Source: Heliomarina sp018223035 (lineage in GTDB: Bacteria > Pseudomonadota > Alphaproteobacteria > Rhodobacterales > Rhodobacteraceae). Taken from it: 64,000 nt of DNA. This document shows positions 54,101-62,017 of the stretch, piece after piece. The position numbers were made by a program, and so were the translations under genes. Position 1 is the first letter of the stretch. Every line of letters begins with the position of its first letter. The notes below the pieces were generated by a model. That model saw only the letters and a list, made by a program, of their open reading frames with translations, was not told the DNA's origin and ran no database searches. The DNA lies in NCBI GenBank assembly GCA_018223035.1, contig JAAEZD010000002.1, forward strand, positions 248,001-312,000, in the 5' to 3' direction.

Positions 54101-54606
54101 GCAATGCCGCCATGGACAATGTCGGCCGCATGGAGATGACCCAACCCCCGAACGAGCCGAGCAATCTGGCGCCAGATGCTGACCCGGCCGGACAAAGTCC
54201 GGGCGGCGTCTTCGAGCACGCGGCGGCTTCGGCCGGAGAGGGTCGCCAGCGTTCCGTCCGCGCCGGAGAGGCGGATGCCGATCTCTTGATCGTCTTCAAC
54301 GAGGTCGATCACCTCCAGCAGGACCTCGCGGGCGGATCTTCGGGCCAGAACACCTCTGACCCGGCGCACTGTGTCCGCAAGAAGGCGCGCGACATCGCGA
54401 TCGACTGCTGCGCCGGTCTTCTCGATCAGCCAAAGCAGGACGTGCTCCCCATCGGCACGATCCGTGGCCATCCAGAGACCGGAAGTATTCCGAAAACGCT
54501 CGCCTCGAATGCCGTGCTCCATCTCGAAACGCTGATCGAGCGGTACCATTGTTTCGGCCTTGCGCTGTCTTTGCTTCAACGGGCGTCCCTCGAAGTGCCG
54601 TCGCAC
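51154..54606 (-). CDS. Pseudokinase-linked superfamily 1 helicase (UPF1-like)
   Basis: 1150 residues. The N-terminus (to about 250) is kinase-like but lacks catalytic residues: GLGHLHAADIVHGGIADGAV has HGG where kinases have HRD, and no DFG is seen. The C-terminal half is an SF1 helicase: Walker A GPPGVGKT (624-631), VEEAARASG (Walker B region from 781), GDHRQLAPF, SRMHPAI, DSFQGGEADLVVVSTVR, RMNVLLSRAKHKLVL. The first codon is GTG at 54606; ATG at 54549 is an alternative. Coupled to the PLD gene. Confidence 0.82.
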   Translation of the reverse strand: MRRHFEGRPLKQRQRKAETMVPLDQRFEMEHGIRGERFRNTSGLWMATDRADGEHVLLWLIEKTGAAVDRDVARLLADTVRRVRGVLARRSAREVLLEVIDLVEDDQEIGIRLSGADGTLATLSGRSRRVLEDAARTLSGRVSIWRQIARLVRGLGHLHAADIVHGGIADGAVFTASVEPLELKLGGYEGCIHVGSLNSGGAGLLRPGTVVSHGQDWRDLGSVAAGLLRQNNADGTALLPPEQRLLDRLRAPPQFALIEGEALAVEIEELCSELERVGSSGRYELVVAPGRDLLRRDVPALTQSLIAAADADALLAFVQDDLTAEAPQAWRNPGRRDGTIHVFSQRAVYDVRPLTEDERIGRITGCRVRGPGDGAIDSEPIDARVHVARDLHEARDRVARTGGGAMAWASVGADKTTVLNSVDPVEWHALVLIEVASLLEGRLHHYPAEIVDAPETGLVRVAARTDAERDRWRARFGRMEAAAELQREMLRDDGSVEWTLTVSDALTLGPTAPKLSLEDIVDEGGRRLYVFRHEGSLPVEAHVLLRPRPDRGAETQIRRRLRHVVTARDNLDLLRAIGSPQSVGLDPALHAMAAPGAPPEELDPSKSDAWEAICRGHSIDLVVGPPGVGKTFLVSRLVSSILSSHPTARVLIAAQNHEALAEMERTLREHFTQAERDPIVVRIERPAADLGETQLRDQARTLLDAFVLGDASPLSRRRREAVERVLRGSGPEGDLDPEGEAILRDTEHLILRSADVTLATANSSVIEEMVAEGEQFDWVIVEEAARASGSELIGPLLLGARRVLIGDHRQLAPFDAERKARLYREDAGEALLADAPELIDAVSDLPDAVGMSLKALASDPILRADALGAALRLEQPFREIAEATEEMPSGRGGPVSMLTEQSRMHPAICGLVSDTFYGGQLTTVDRIADRPSPITPVSGALSAPVVLFDLPSLSRARVDAFETFDGTSPCNRAEAIALSETLDRLGPANGATPTLAILSPYTAQCRILHARVAPRVDRETGLLNGFASPKGDGVFVQTIDSFQGGEADLVVVSTVRNNQKMGRHALGILGDRRRMNVLLSRAKHKLVLVTSTGFLKNAVKWSEPGRGSGHDLEFLRALMRRIDLMAAPDDPDTVPTAAIIACGEDGKVVQ

Positions 54607-55417
54607 ACATTATATTGTGTCTGTAAATGCTCAAAACACAAGAGAAGCATTGGCTTTTGGGACGGGACCGAACCGAGGAAGGTCTGATTTCAACCGAAAG
54701 CGGATTGCGGAAGCGCGACCGACCAATCTGCATGATGCGGATCGTTGGTGGGTTTCGGGTGTGCAGTCCGGCGTGACCGCGATTATTTGTCAGAGCTTTA
54801 TGTCCCGTAACTCAATCGGATATCTGATGAAATTCGCGCTGATAGACGGCAATCGGTGAGGCGCCGCCCCCGTAAGCTTGTCAAGGAAAGCCGTGCGGCC
54901 ATTTACAGGCGGTAGCCGTGTCTTCTGGTGCCGCAGCCATTCGCGCGCGGGCTCGAAGCAGAGCAAAGGTTTGTTCTGTGAGAGGATCTCCCTGGCCACT
55001 CCGCCTGCCTTCATCGAGCAACTCACACAGCCGCGTGCGATCGTCGTCATGGCTTTTTCATACTGATTCAAGCCTCTCTCTTCCGGGTCATTCCTCGCCT
55101 CGCTCTGTAAGAACGGCACTGCGGGCGAGAGATCACACGGTGCAAGCAAGCCATCCCGCATCATAGTAGATCTGCCGGGCTCGGGGTAGCCCGGTCGGCA
55201 CCATACGCACCTGCCGGCCCAGTGGCATCTCCTGACCCTCCCCGAAAGACAGACAGGCAGTCAGGCAGACTGTCGGGCTGGCTGCGGGATCGCCCGCATC
55301 TCTTGGGATCTTCTCTGTTGCTTCAGTCCAGTTCGGCCGGCTGCCTGCCTCCTGTCAAGAAGCGAGGACTGTCCGTGCGGCGGAAGCGCCCTCTCTATCC
55401 TCTTTCTGTCTTTCGGG
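54607..55417. other. Intergenic region upstream of the helicase operon
   Basis: The AT-rich stretch 54600-54660 (TTATATTGTGTCTGTAAATG) is a candidate promoter for the helicase. A frame of 124 codons on the minus strand (54790-55164) has no recognisable features. A perfect 12-bp inverted repeat, CCCGAAAGACAG at 55241-55252 and CTGTCTTTCGGG at 55406-55417, lies near its end. Confidence 0.4.
55241..55275. repeat. Repeat flanking the helicase-PLD operon (right)
   Basis: CCCGAAAGACAGACAGGCAG, then TCAGGCAGACTGTCGGG, similar to the block at 49263-49294. Its first 12 bp recur inverted at 55406-55417. The region is rich in CAGG/CAGT triplet-like repeats. Confidence 0.5.
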
Positions 55418-55633
55418 TCAGGCGGGCGGCAGGAACAGGGAGCTCGCGGCCTGAAGCACCCGGTTCGCCTCGGGGCCATCCGATCCCCAGGCGATACCCT
55501 CGCTCAGGCGTTCCGTCCGGCCCAGGCCCGACTGGGGTGTCATGGCGCAGATCCAACGCTCCACCATCGCCATCGTGACGGCGAGGTCGGAAATCACGCT
55601 GAGGCGCTCATGGGCACTCTGGGGGTGGGCCAT
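55418..55633 (-). CDS. Hypothetical small protein
   Basis: 71 residues, helical: SAHERLSVISDLAVTMAMVE, WICAMTPQSGLGRTERLSEG, ANRVLQAASSLFLPPA. The start is uncertain. Its stop is adjacent to the inverted-repeat copy at 55406-55417. No family recognised. Confidence 0.4.
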   Translation of the reverse strand: MAHPQSAHERLSVISDLAVTMAMVERWICAMTPQSGLGRTERLSEGIAWGSDGPEANRVLQAASSLFLPPA

Positions 55634-55837
55634 AAGGACGATGATCGCCTCTCTGCGGATCGGCTTCTGGGCAGAAAGTAGGTTCGGCAGCGACGAAAAA
55701 TATCGTTCGGCGAGCAGCGGTCGGCGGGGCTGGCATGGCGGCTACAGTGAGCTGAGTATCAGGACTACGCAGACACACTGAATAGCCCCGTCTATCGTGC
55801 ACGCCTTCTTCGCTAATTTTTAGGCAAGGAGGCCAGG

Positions 55838-56076
55838 GTGAGCAGCAGCAAGTTCAGCGATGAGTTCAAGCGGGGCGCGGTCGCGCAGATCACCGAGCGG
55901 GGATACTCGGTCAGGGAAGTGTCGGAGCGGCTCGGGGTCAGCCCGTATTCGCTCTACGCCTGGAAGAAGAAGTTCGCGAAGGTATCATCAGGAGAGGCTG
56001 AGAAGGACACCGAGATCCGGCGCCCGAAGAAGGAGCTGGCGCGGGTCTCGGACGAGCGTGACATCCTAAAAAAACC
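55838..56076 (+). pseudogene. IS3-family orfA, left part, interrupted by IS110
   Basis: SSSKFSDEFKRGAVAQITER, SERLGVSPYSLYAWKKKFAK, RPKKELARVSDERDILKK is an IS3 orfA. It breaks in the CTAAAAAAA run at about 56070-56077. Its tail, YFARDAK stop, is found at 57704-57726 past the IS110 element, so the gene was split by that insertion. Confidence 0.75.
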
Positions 56077-57702
56077 GTTCCCGGCCGCAGCCCGCCTGTG
56101 CGCGGTAGAAACTGCCTGTGGTATGCTCATAGCGAAGGGCAGTTGCCGATGGCTTATTGGCGGGCTGGACCCCGTTAAAAAACGTGGCACATGGGCCGAT
56201 GCGCACTTGAGAGTGGTGACGCCGCATCGCCGTGATCCCGGTTAGGAAGATGACGAACTTGCATGGCCCACGCCCTTCGTTTTGAGCGAAGGAGGTATCA
56301 TGCCCAAACCCAAGACCGCGACCACCCGGACCTGAAGATGGTCAATCCCAATACAGCCGCGATCGACATCGGCTCGACGATGCACATGGCGGCTGTAAAC
56401 CCTGATGCCGACATTATGCCAGTGCGCGCCTTCGGGACATTCACTCACGATCTGCACGACCTTGCCGACTGGTTCCAGTCATGCGGCGTTACCAACGTGG
56501 CGACGGAGTCGACCGGCGTCTACTGGATACCGACGTTCGAGATCCTTGAGGCCCGGGGCTTCGAGGTGATCTTGGTGAACGCCCGCAACGCCAAGAACGT
56601 GCCCGGTCGCAAAACCGATGTCAGCGATGCCGGATGGCTTCGCCAGCTGCATTCCTATGGGTTGCTACGGGGCAGCTTCCGTCCTGATGCAGAGATCGCC
56701 ACGCTGCGCGCCTACATGCGTCAGCGCGAACGGCTGACCGAGTATGCGGCCGCCCATATCCAGCACATACAAAAGGCACTGATGGAGATGAACCTGCAAC
56801 TCCATCACGTGGTGTCAGACATCACCGGTGCGACCGGCATGAAGATCATCCGCGCGATTGTCGCGGGAGAACGCAATCCGGACGTGTTGGCCGACTACCG
56901 GGATGTGCGGTGCAAATCCTCGCCTGAGACGATCCGGGCAGCACTTGTGGGAAACGACCGAGCGGAACACGTCTTTGCTCTGGCCCAGTCGCTCGACCTT
57001 TACGACTTCTATAATGCCAAGATTGTGGAATGCGATCGCAGGCTGGAAGCTGCTGTCGCCGCCCTGTCGGTCAAAGCAGGGGAAGACCTGCCATCGCTGC
57101 CGAAGGCCCGTATCAGACGTAAGCAGGTCAATGCACCGGCGTTCGACATCAGGGCGTCCCTTTATGGCGTGCTGGGAACCGACCTGACCCAGATCCACGG
57201 TCTCGGTCCTTCGCTGGCGCTCAAGCTTTTGGCCGAGTGCGGAACTGATCTTTGCGCCTGGAAGACGGCGAAGCACTTCACATCATGGCTATGCCTGGCG
57301 CCGGGCAACAAGATCTCCGGTGGCAAGCTCCTGTCCTCGAAGACGCGGCGCTCCTCGAGCCGGGCGGCGGCCTTGTTTCGGCTGGCCGCCACGACCATAG
57401 GACGCAGCGACACCGCCTTGGGTGCCTTCTATCGTCGCCTCGCGGCGCGGATCGGAAAGCAGAAGGCGGTGACAGCGACTGCCCGCAAAATAGCCGTCCT
57501 GTTTTACAACGCCATCCGAAACCGCGTGTCCTACCAAGATCAGGGGGCCGCAGCCTATGACGAGAGGCACCGACAACGCGTTCTGGCCAACCTCCAACGG
57601 CGTGCCAAGACCCTGGGTTATGCATTGGCGCCCGTTCCGCCTGAACCGGCTGTTTCTTAGGAAGGGCGAGCCATTGTCCGCCATTGGTCCGAGGACAATG
57701 GC
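56077..57702 (+). mobile_element. IS110-family element nested in an IS3 element
   Basis: Boundaries are inferred from the split IS3 orfA: left at about 56077, right at about 57702, giving roughly 1.63 kb. No target duplication or long inverted repeats, as usual for IS110. The 260 bp between the left boundary and the transposase, with hairpins such as CCTTCGTTTTGAGCGAAGG near 56272, is where an IS110 bridge RNA would be encoded if this member has one. Confidence 0.65.
56338..57660 (+). CDS. IS110-family transposase
   Basis: 440 residues. N-terminal RuvC-like (DEDD) domain: AAIDIGSTMHMAAV, VATESTGVYWIPTFEILEAR, GRKTDVSDAGWLRQLHSYG supply the acidic residues. The C-terminal Tnp20-like domain has TDLTQIHGLGPSLALKLLAE and LAPGNKISGGKLLSS with the probable catalytic Ser. 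The ATG at 56338 was chosen because it starts the conserved domain; the frame is open upstream to 56263. Intact, so possibly active. Confidence 0.9.
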   Translation: MVNPNTAAIDIGSTMHMAAVNPDADIMPVRAFGTFTHDLHDLADWFQSCGVTNVATESTGVYWIPTFEILEARGFEVILVNARNAKNVPGRKTDVSDAGWLRQLHSYGLLRGSFRPDAEIATLRAYMRQRERLTEYAAAHIQHIQKALMEMNLQLHHVVSDITGATGMKIIRAIVAGERNPDVLADYRDVRCKSSPETIRAALVGNDRAEHVFALAQSLDLYDFYNAKIVECDRRLEAAVAALSVKAGEDLPSLPKARIRRKQVNAPAFDIRASLYGVLGTDLTQIHGLGPSLALKLLAECGTDLCAWKTAKHFTSWLCLAPGNKISGGKLLSSKTRRSSSRAAALFRLAATTIGRSDTALGAFYRRLAARIGKQKAVTATARKIAVLFYNAIRNRVSYQDQGAAAYDERHRQRVLANLQRRAKTLGYALAPVPPEPAVS

Positions 57703-57800
57703 GAGTGCGTAGTTCGCCAGGGATGCAAAGTGAGATACGCGTTCGTGGCCGAGCATCGGGGGCAGTTCTCCGTCCGGGCGATGTGCCAGTGTCTGCACAT
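57703..57800 (+). pseudogene. IS3-family orfA tail and orfB start
   Basis: YFARDAK stop ends orfA (57704-57726). Then VRYAFVAEHRGQFSVRAMCQ, CLHI begins orfB. It breaks after about 24 residues near 57800, about 100 bp before attR. Thus the IS3 element was truncated at the island end as well as split by IS110. 57801-57898 is AT-rich with no gene. Confidence 0.7.
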
Positions 57801-57898
57801 CCACCTTCTGGTGCACTTTGAGTGCTTTGCTCACTCCCGACTTGACACCATATCCTCCTGTTGCCTACATTTATTTTAGATATCAATAAGTTAGCATA

Positions 57899-57918
57899 GA
57901 ATCCTACCACCCCAGCCA
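57899..57918 (+). repeat. attR: second copy of the tRNA-Gln 3' end
   Basis: Exact copy of 318-337. No tRNA body precedes it, so it is a partial copy left by integration, marking the right end of the island. Confidence 0.88.
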
Positions 57919-58083
57919 GTACTCTCTCGTAGATTGGAATAAGCGGGTTCTGGAACAGTCGTTCCTGAGCGTCCCTTTTTAGCGATCCTGAGGCCTAAGC
58001 CGCGAGCAAAGCGCTAACGGCAGCACGGCTTGTGAAGGATTCAGTAATGACTGTTCCAGTAAGACGGACTGACTTCCGTCAGG

Positions 58084-58290
58084 CTACCGTTTCAAACATT
58101 TGACTTTCTCGAATTCTCCGGGTCTGCCGGCTTCGTTCCATTGCTCCAAAAGCATTTGGGCCGCATATAGCAATCCCGCCACCTCGGTCAGCGCCGGATG
58201 ATCGCCTAAGCTATCGACCTCCGCCCTTGCGTATTCGATCAACCGTTCCTCCGGCGATAGCGATTGTTCTTTCTTCTTTCCCCTATTCAT
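58084..58290 (-). CDS. Hypothetical small protein
   Basis: 68 residues: SLSPEERLIEYARAEVDSLG, ALTEVAGLLYAAQMLLEQWN, helical and charged. GGGAGGGAATATG precedes the start on the minus strand. First chromosomal gene beyond attR. No family recognised. Confidence 0.5.
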   Translation of the reverse strand: MNRGKKKEQSLSPEERLIEYARAEVDSLGDHPALTEVAGLLYAAQMLLEQWNEAGRPGEFEKVKCLKR

Positions 58291-58694
58291 ATTCCCTCCC
58301 GCTTGCGTTTCCCACCGACACGCATGATCCGATAAATTATCTTATTTACAATTAGTTAGTGACGCACTTAGAGAAACCTTAAATAGCACTCATCAAATGT
58401 ACGTTTGAAGATTTCTGCTGGATCAATGTTTGCGCAGAGTCCGGTGAAGCTGGTCATGCACAGCAATTTGCCGGGAAGCCCCCGAACCTCACCAGAGGTC
58501 TCCTGCCTTTTGCAACAACGGCGCAGCCGTTCTGCGGCCACATGCCTCGAGACAGAGTGCAGCCTTTGGCGACAATCCTGAAAACCGTTAAAGGCCCTTA
58601 AACCCACGCGGGATTTTCTTTTTCTTCCAAAGTGGCTTAGATCCAAGCCCCGGCTACGGTGACCCGGAATGAATATACAGAAGGCAGCCTGTTT
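58291..58694. other. Region without a convincing gene
   Basis: 404 bp between the small gene and the NYN protein. A minus-strand frame crosses into it, but most of that frame is the antisense of the NYN gene and the rest shows no family features. Nothing else stands out. Confidence 0.35.
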
Positions 58695-59246
58695 ATGACG
58701 TCCAGCCTGATCCTTTTTCTGGCCTCCGCCGCTGCAGTGCTTGCGACCATGATGATCCCGAGCTGGGCCGAATTCCTCCTGCTGTCGGCTCCCTGTTTCA
58801 TTGCCGCGAGCATCCTGTTGATCCGAAACGGGATGCTCAGGATTAGGCGCAAGCAATGGGTCGTCGTGGACGGATCGAACGTCATGCACTGGCGCGAAGG
58901 GAAACCGCGACTGGAGACGGTAAAGGAGGCCGTCGCCCAGCTCGAAGCCTCGGGTTTTACCCCCGGCGTGGTGTTCGATGCAAATGCCGGGTACCTGCTT
59001 TTTGACAAGTACTTGCACCACCGGGCTTTCGCCAAACTGCTGGGCCTGCCAGAAGAGCATGTGCTGGTGGTGCCCAAGGGGACACCGGCCGACCCGACGA
59101 TCCTTGCGGCGGCCCGCGATCATGGCGCGAGAATCCTGACAAATGACCAGTTTCGGGACTGGTCCGACCAGCACCCGGAGATCAAAGATCCCGGTCACCT
59201 TATCACTGGACGATACGCGTCGGGCCGTCTCAAGCTGGACCTTTAA
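58695..59246 (+). CDS. Membrane-anchored NYN/Zc3h12a-like ribonuclease
   Basis: 183 residues. Two hydrophobic helices (about 4-20 and 25-42: SSLILFLASAAAVLATMM, WAEFLLLSAPCFIAASILL) are followed by a NYN-type PIN fold: WVVVDGSNVMHWREG, GVVFDANAGYLLF, ADPTILAAARDHGARILTND, QFRDW. The Asp residues in VDGSN, TPADP and TND are the expected metal ligands. A membrane-bound RNase is inferred. The ATG at 58695 was preferred to 58659. Confidence 0.75.
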   Translation: MTSSLILFLASAAAVLATMMIPSWAEFLLLSAPCFIAASILLIRNGMLRIRRKQWVVVDGSNVMHWREGKPRLETVKEAVAQLEASGFTPGVVFDANAGYLLFDKYLHHRAFAKLLGLPEEHVLVVPKGTPADPTILAAARDHGARILTNDQFRDWSDQHPEIKDPGHLITGRYASGRLKLDL

Positions 59247-59273
59247 AAGTCGGCGAAAAGGATCCGTTTCGTC

Positions 59274-60305
59274 TCACGGCAAGTTTTCGCGAAAGATGAT
59301 TTCCAGTTTCATCGGCGCAACGGGACGATCGGGTTTTTGGATCGCATCGATCGCCCGGTCGATCAGGGTGCCGGGATCGGTATTGAACACCGCGTCAATC
59401 GCACCCTCGACCAGAGCGTTGCGCGTGTCGCGCGTCAATCCGTGACCGATAAAGACAATGTCCTGCCGCGCCCTTTCGGTCAGCGCTCGGGCGATCCCGC
59501 CGGATGAACCGCCCACGTTGTAGATGCCCAGGAGGTCGGGGTTTTGATCAAGCAGTGCGATGGTATGGCGATAATTCTGACCGCTGTCGTCATGCCCTTC
59601 CCGCATGCCGACGAGGCGGAGATGCGGAAAGAGTTCCTCTTGGATCGACAGAAACCCGGCCTCTCTTTCACTATGCGCTCGATAGTGGCGCGACCCGGCA
59701 ACCAGCGCGACGGTGCCTTCCCGCCCGTTCACAAAACGACCGATCAGCAAGCCCGCTGTGCGTCCGACCGAGCGGTTTTCGTGCCCAACGTAAGCGTCAC
59801 AATCGGCATGGCCGAGGTCGGAGACGATGGTCACAAGCTTGACGCCTTTAAGGGCGACCTCGGCCACGGCCTCGCGCACTTCGGGATGGTCGATGGCGAA
59901 AAAGACGATTCCATCCGCCCAGGCCGCATTACGCCAGATCGCCTCGGCCAGCGCGGCGGCGTTGAAGCCTTCGATAAAGAAACAGCGGATGCGGGGGCTG
60001 CTTTCGTCCTGCGCCGCCACCCTTTCGCGCAGGTGCTCACCGAGATCGCGGAGGTATGGATTGGTGCCGGCCGGAAGCAGAAAAACGATCTTGGGCTGCT
60101 GGCTTGTGGTCAGTGCGCGCAGATCCGCCGAGCCGAGAAACCCCAAGGCAACCGCCGCATCTAGCACCTGCTGCCGGGTGCGTTCCTTGACCCCTTTGCG
60201 GCGGTTAATCACGCGATCCACGGTCGCGAGCGAGACACCGGCCCGCGCCGCCACGTCCACCATCTGCACCCGACCGGGAAGGGAAGTTTTTTCACTACAC
60301 ATCAA
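59274..60305 (-). CDS. LacI-family regulator
   Basis: 343 residues. The helix-turn-helix reads QMVDVAARAGVSLATVDRVI, NRRKGVKERTRQQVLDAA. The periplasmic-binding-like domain includes FLLPAGTNPYLRDLGEHLRE, GHENRSVGRTAGLLIGRFVN and GIYNVGGSSGGIARALTERA, recalling LacI repressors that bind sugars. It is divergent from the TRAP operon. Confidence 0.87.
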   Translation of the reverse strand: MMCSEKTSLPGRVQMVDVAARAGVSLATVDRVINRRKGVKERTRQQVLDAAVALGFLGSADLRALTTSQQPKIVFLLPAGTNPYLRDLGEHLRERVAAQDESSPRIRCFFIEGFNAAALAEAIWRNAAWADGIVFFAIDHPEVREAVAEVALKGVKLVTIVSDLGHADCDAYVGHENRSVGRTAGLLIGRFVNGREGTVALVAGSRHYRAHSEREAGFLSIQEELFPHLRLVGMREGHDDSGQNYRHTIALLDQNPDLLGIYNVGGSSGGIARALTERARQDIVFIGHGLTRDTRNALVEGAIDAVFNTDPGTLIDRAIDAIQKPDRPVAPMKLEIIFRENLP

Positions 60306-60314
60306 TACACCTCA

Positions 60315-60365
60315 AAAAACCTCATGTGTTTTTCTTTGACACAGGATGCAGCGGAAAACTAATTT
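60315..60365. promoter_or_regulatory. Operator and promoter between lacI-type gene and TRAP operon
   Basis: AAAAAC (60315-60320), 7 bp, GTTTTT (60328-60333) is a symmetric site. TTGACA (60336-60341), 18 bp, TAATTT forms a promoter toward the TRAP genes. Another AAAACACAT lies at 60436, echoing ATGTGTTTT at 60324. Likely the LacI-type operator; binding was not shown. Confidence 0.5.
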
Positions 60366-60467
60366 GGTCAATAATTGCGGTGTTTTATTGTGATCTAGAT
60401 TAAAAACGCCGGGAGGGGATGGTAGACAGCCATCAAAACACATCATAATTCTGAGGGAGGAATTCAC

Positions 60468-61484
60468 ATGACCAACACCTTGACCCGTCTGGGCCGCCGT
60501 TCGGTCCTGGCCCTTGGCGGCGCCGCCGCCGTCAGCGCCGCGCTACCGATGCGCGCCCGTGCGCAAACCGTTCTGCGCTATGGCCACAATAACGAGCCCG
60601 CTTCCGTCGCGGGCGCTCAGGCCGACTGGTTCGCCGAAGCGCTTGGCGCATCGTCGAACGGTGACATCAAGGTCGATGTCTACCCCGCCAGCCAGTTGGG
60701 CAAATTGCAGGAACTGGCCGAAGCCGTTTCGCTGGGCACCATCGCCTTTTCGCATAATACGGCAGGGGCGCTCGGCTCGCTCTACGAACCCTTCGCCGCG
60801 CTCGACACGCCCTATCTGTACCGCGACATCGATCACCTGATGGCGGTGACGGATGTGAATTCCCCGGTCATGCAGGAGCTGAACGAAGGCCTGATCGCCG
60901 CTGCCAACGTGCGTGTGATCTATGCGCATTACTTTGGCCGCCGGAACCTGACCTGCAACAAGGCGGTGATGTCGCCCGAGGATCTCGCCGGTGTGAAAAT
61001 TCGCGCGGTACCTTTCCCGATCTACACCACCGCCGTCGAAGGGATGGGCGCAGTCGCCGTACCGGTCGACTGGTCCGAAGTACCGACCGCACTGGCCACT
61101 GGTGTCGTGCAGGGCCAGGAGAACCCGGTGAACGTGGTGCTCAAGGTCAAACTTTTCGAAGTCCAGTCGCACCTGATGCTGACCGGGCACATGTCCAACG
61201 CCGAAGTCGTCGTGATGAACGAAGACGTATGGCAGGGCATGAGCGACGAACAGAAAACCGCCGTCGAGCAGGCCGCGAACGAGACCCGCGAAAAGGCGAC
61301 CAAGGCCATCCTCGACAATGAAGAGGCCGAAACGCAGGCGCTGCGCGATGTTGGCATGACCGTGATCAGCGAGGAAGACGGGCTTGACCTCGCGGCCTTC
61401 CGCGAAGGCGTGAATAAGCTGGTTCAGGAACGATTTGGCGAGAAATACGGTGATCTCTACGAAAAGATCGCGGCTATTTCCTGA
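60468..61484 (+). CDS. TRAP transporter substrate-binding protein (DctP type)
   Basis: 338 residues with a twin-arginine-like signal (LGRRSVLALGGAAAVSAAL, cut near ARAQ). DctP blocks: VLRYGHNNEPASV, VDVYPASQLGKLQELAEAVS, PEDLAGVKIRAVPFPIYTTA, VPVDWSEVPTALATGVVQGQ, ENPV. It binds an organic acid in the periplasm; the Arg in VKIRAVP usually contacts the carboxylate. GGGAGGAATTCAC precedes the ATG. Confidence 0.93.
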   Translation: MTNTLTRLGRRSVLALGGAAAVSAALPMRARAQTVLRYGHNNEPASVAGAQADWFAEALGASSNGDIKVDVYPASQLGKLQELAEAVSLGTIAFSHNTAGALGSLYEPFAALDTPYLYRDIDHLMAVTDVNSPVMQELNEGLIAAANVRVIYAHYFGRRNLTCNKAVMSPEDLAGVKIRAVPFPIYTTAVEGMGAVAVPVDWSEVPTALATGVVQGQENPVNVVLKVKLFEVQSHLMLTGHMSNAEVVVMNEDVWQGMSDEQKTAVEQAANETREKATKAILDNEEAETQALRDVGMTVISEEDGLDLAAFREGVNKLVQERFGEKYGDLYEKIAAIS

Positions 61485-62017
61485 TGACAACTGAAAGCAA
61501 GGGTCGCGCAGTGCTCGCGCGGCTTTCCCTTGTCGGTATCTGGCTGGGCATGGCGCTGCTTGCGCTCATGGCCGGTCTGGTGGTGCTACAGGTCGGCGCG
61601 CGCAACCTTGCCGACCTCGGCCTGCCCTGGGCCGATGAGCTGGCGCGGTTCTGCTCCATCGGGCTTGTCTTTATCGGCATCCCGGCGCTGGCCGGTCGCC
61701 AAGCACTGGTATCAGTCTCGATCCTGCCCGACATGCTGGACGCGCGCGGGCGCAAGGGTCTCGCGCTGGTGTCAGACCTTGCCACTCTGGGCTTCTGCAT
61801 CCTTCTTCTCTGGGGTTTTGCCGAGTTCCTGCCCCGCACGGGAAAGTTCATGACCCCTGCCCTGCAATTGCCCAACTATTTCTACTATTCGCTCGCCCTG
61901 CTCGGCTCGGCCTTTCTGTGCCTTGTCTCGGTCTACCGGGTTGCGAATGTCCTGCGGGGCCGCGCGCCCTCGCATGGGTTCCCCGACGCCGCCGACCAGA
62001 TCGGACCCATCGAATGA
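61484..62017 (+). CDS. TRAP transporter small permease (DctQ type)
   Basis: 177 residues, four transmembrane helices: LVGIWLGMALLALMAGLVVL, PWADELARFCSIGLVFIGI (the conserved W-A-D-E-L-AR block), LVSDLATLGFCILLLWGFA, YYSLALLGSAFLCLVSVYR. It starts at the DctP stop (TGATGA overlap). Confidence 0.9.
   Translation: MTTESKGRAVLARLSLVGIWLGMALLALMAGLVVLQVGARNLADLGLPWADELARFCSIGLVFIGIPALAGRQALVSVSILPDMLDARGRKGLALVSDLATLGFCILLLWGFAEFLPRTGKFMTPALQLPNYFYYSLALLGSAFLCLVSVYRVANVLRGRAPSHGFPDAADQIGPIE

Larger units (their letters stand above)
338..57918. mobile_element. Genomic island integrated at tRNA-Gln (about 57.6 kb)
   Basis: Bounded by the 20-bp att repeats. A large integrase sits 272 bp inside the left end. 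The interior is rich in insertion sequences, gene fragments and pseudogenes, and carries regulators, respiratory genes and a candidate defence operon. No relaxase, coupling protein, VirB-like or phage head/tail gene was seen, so self-transfer looks unlikely. Several unrelated recombinase genes (610, 38842, 40770, and broken ones near 44709) suggest stepwise assembly from more than one element. Confidence 0.8.

Noticed and set aside
338..57918. Integrative conjugative element or prophage
   Set aside because: No relaxase, coupling protein, VirB/Trb or capsid/tail genes are visible, so only a genomic island is claimed.
58368..59198. Minus-strand frame of 276 codons
   Set aside because: Most of it is antisense to the NYN gene, whose plus-strand product has clear family motifs.
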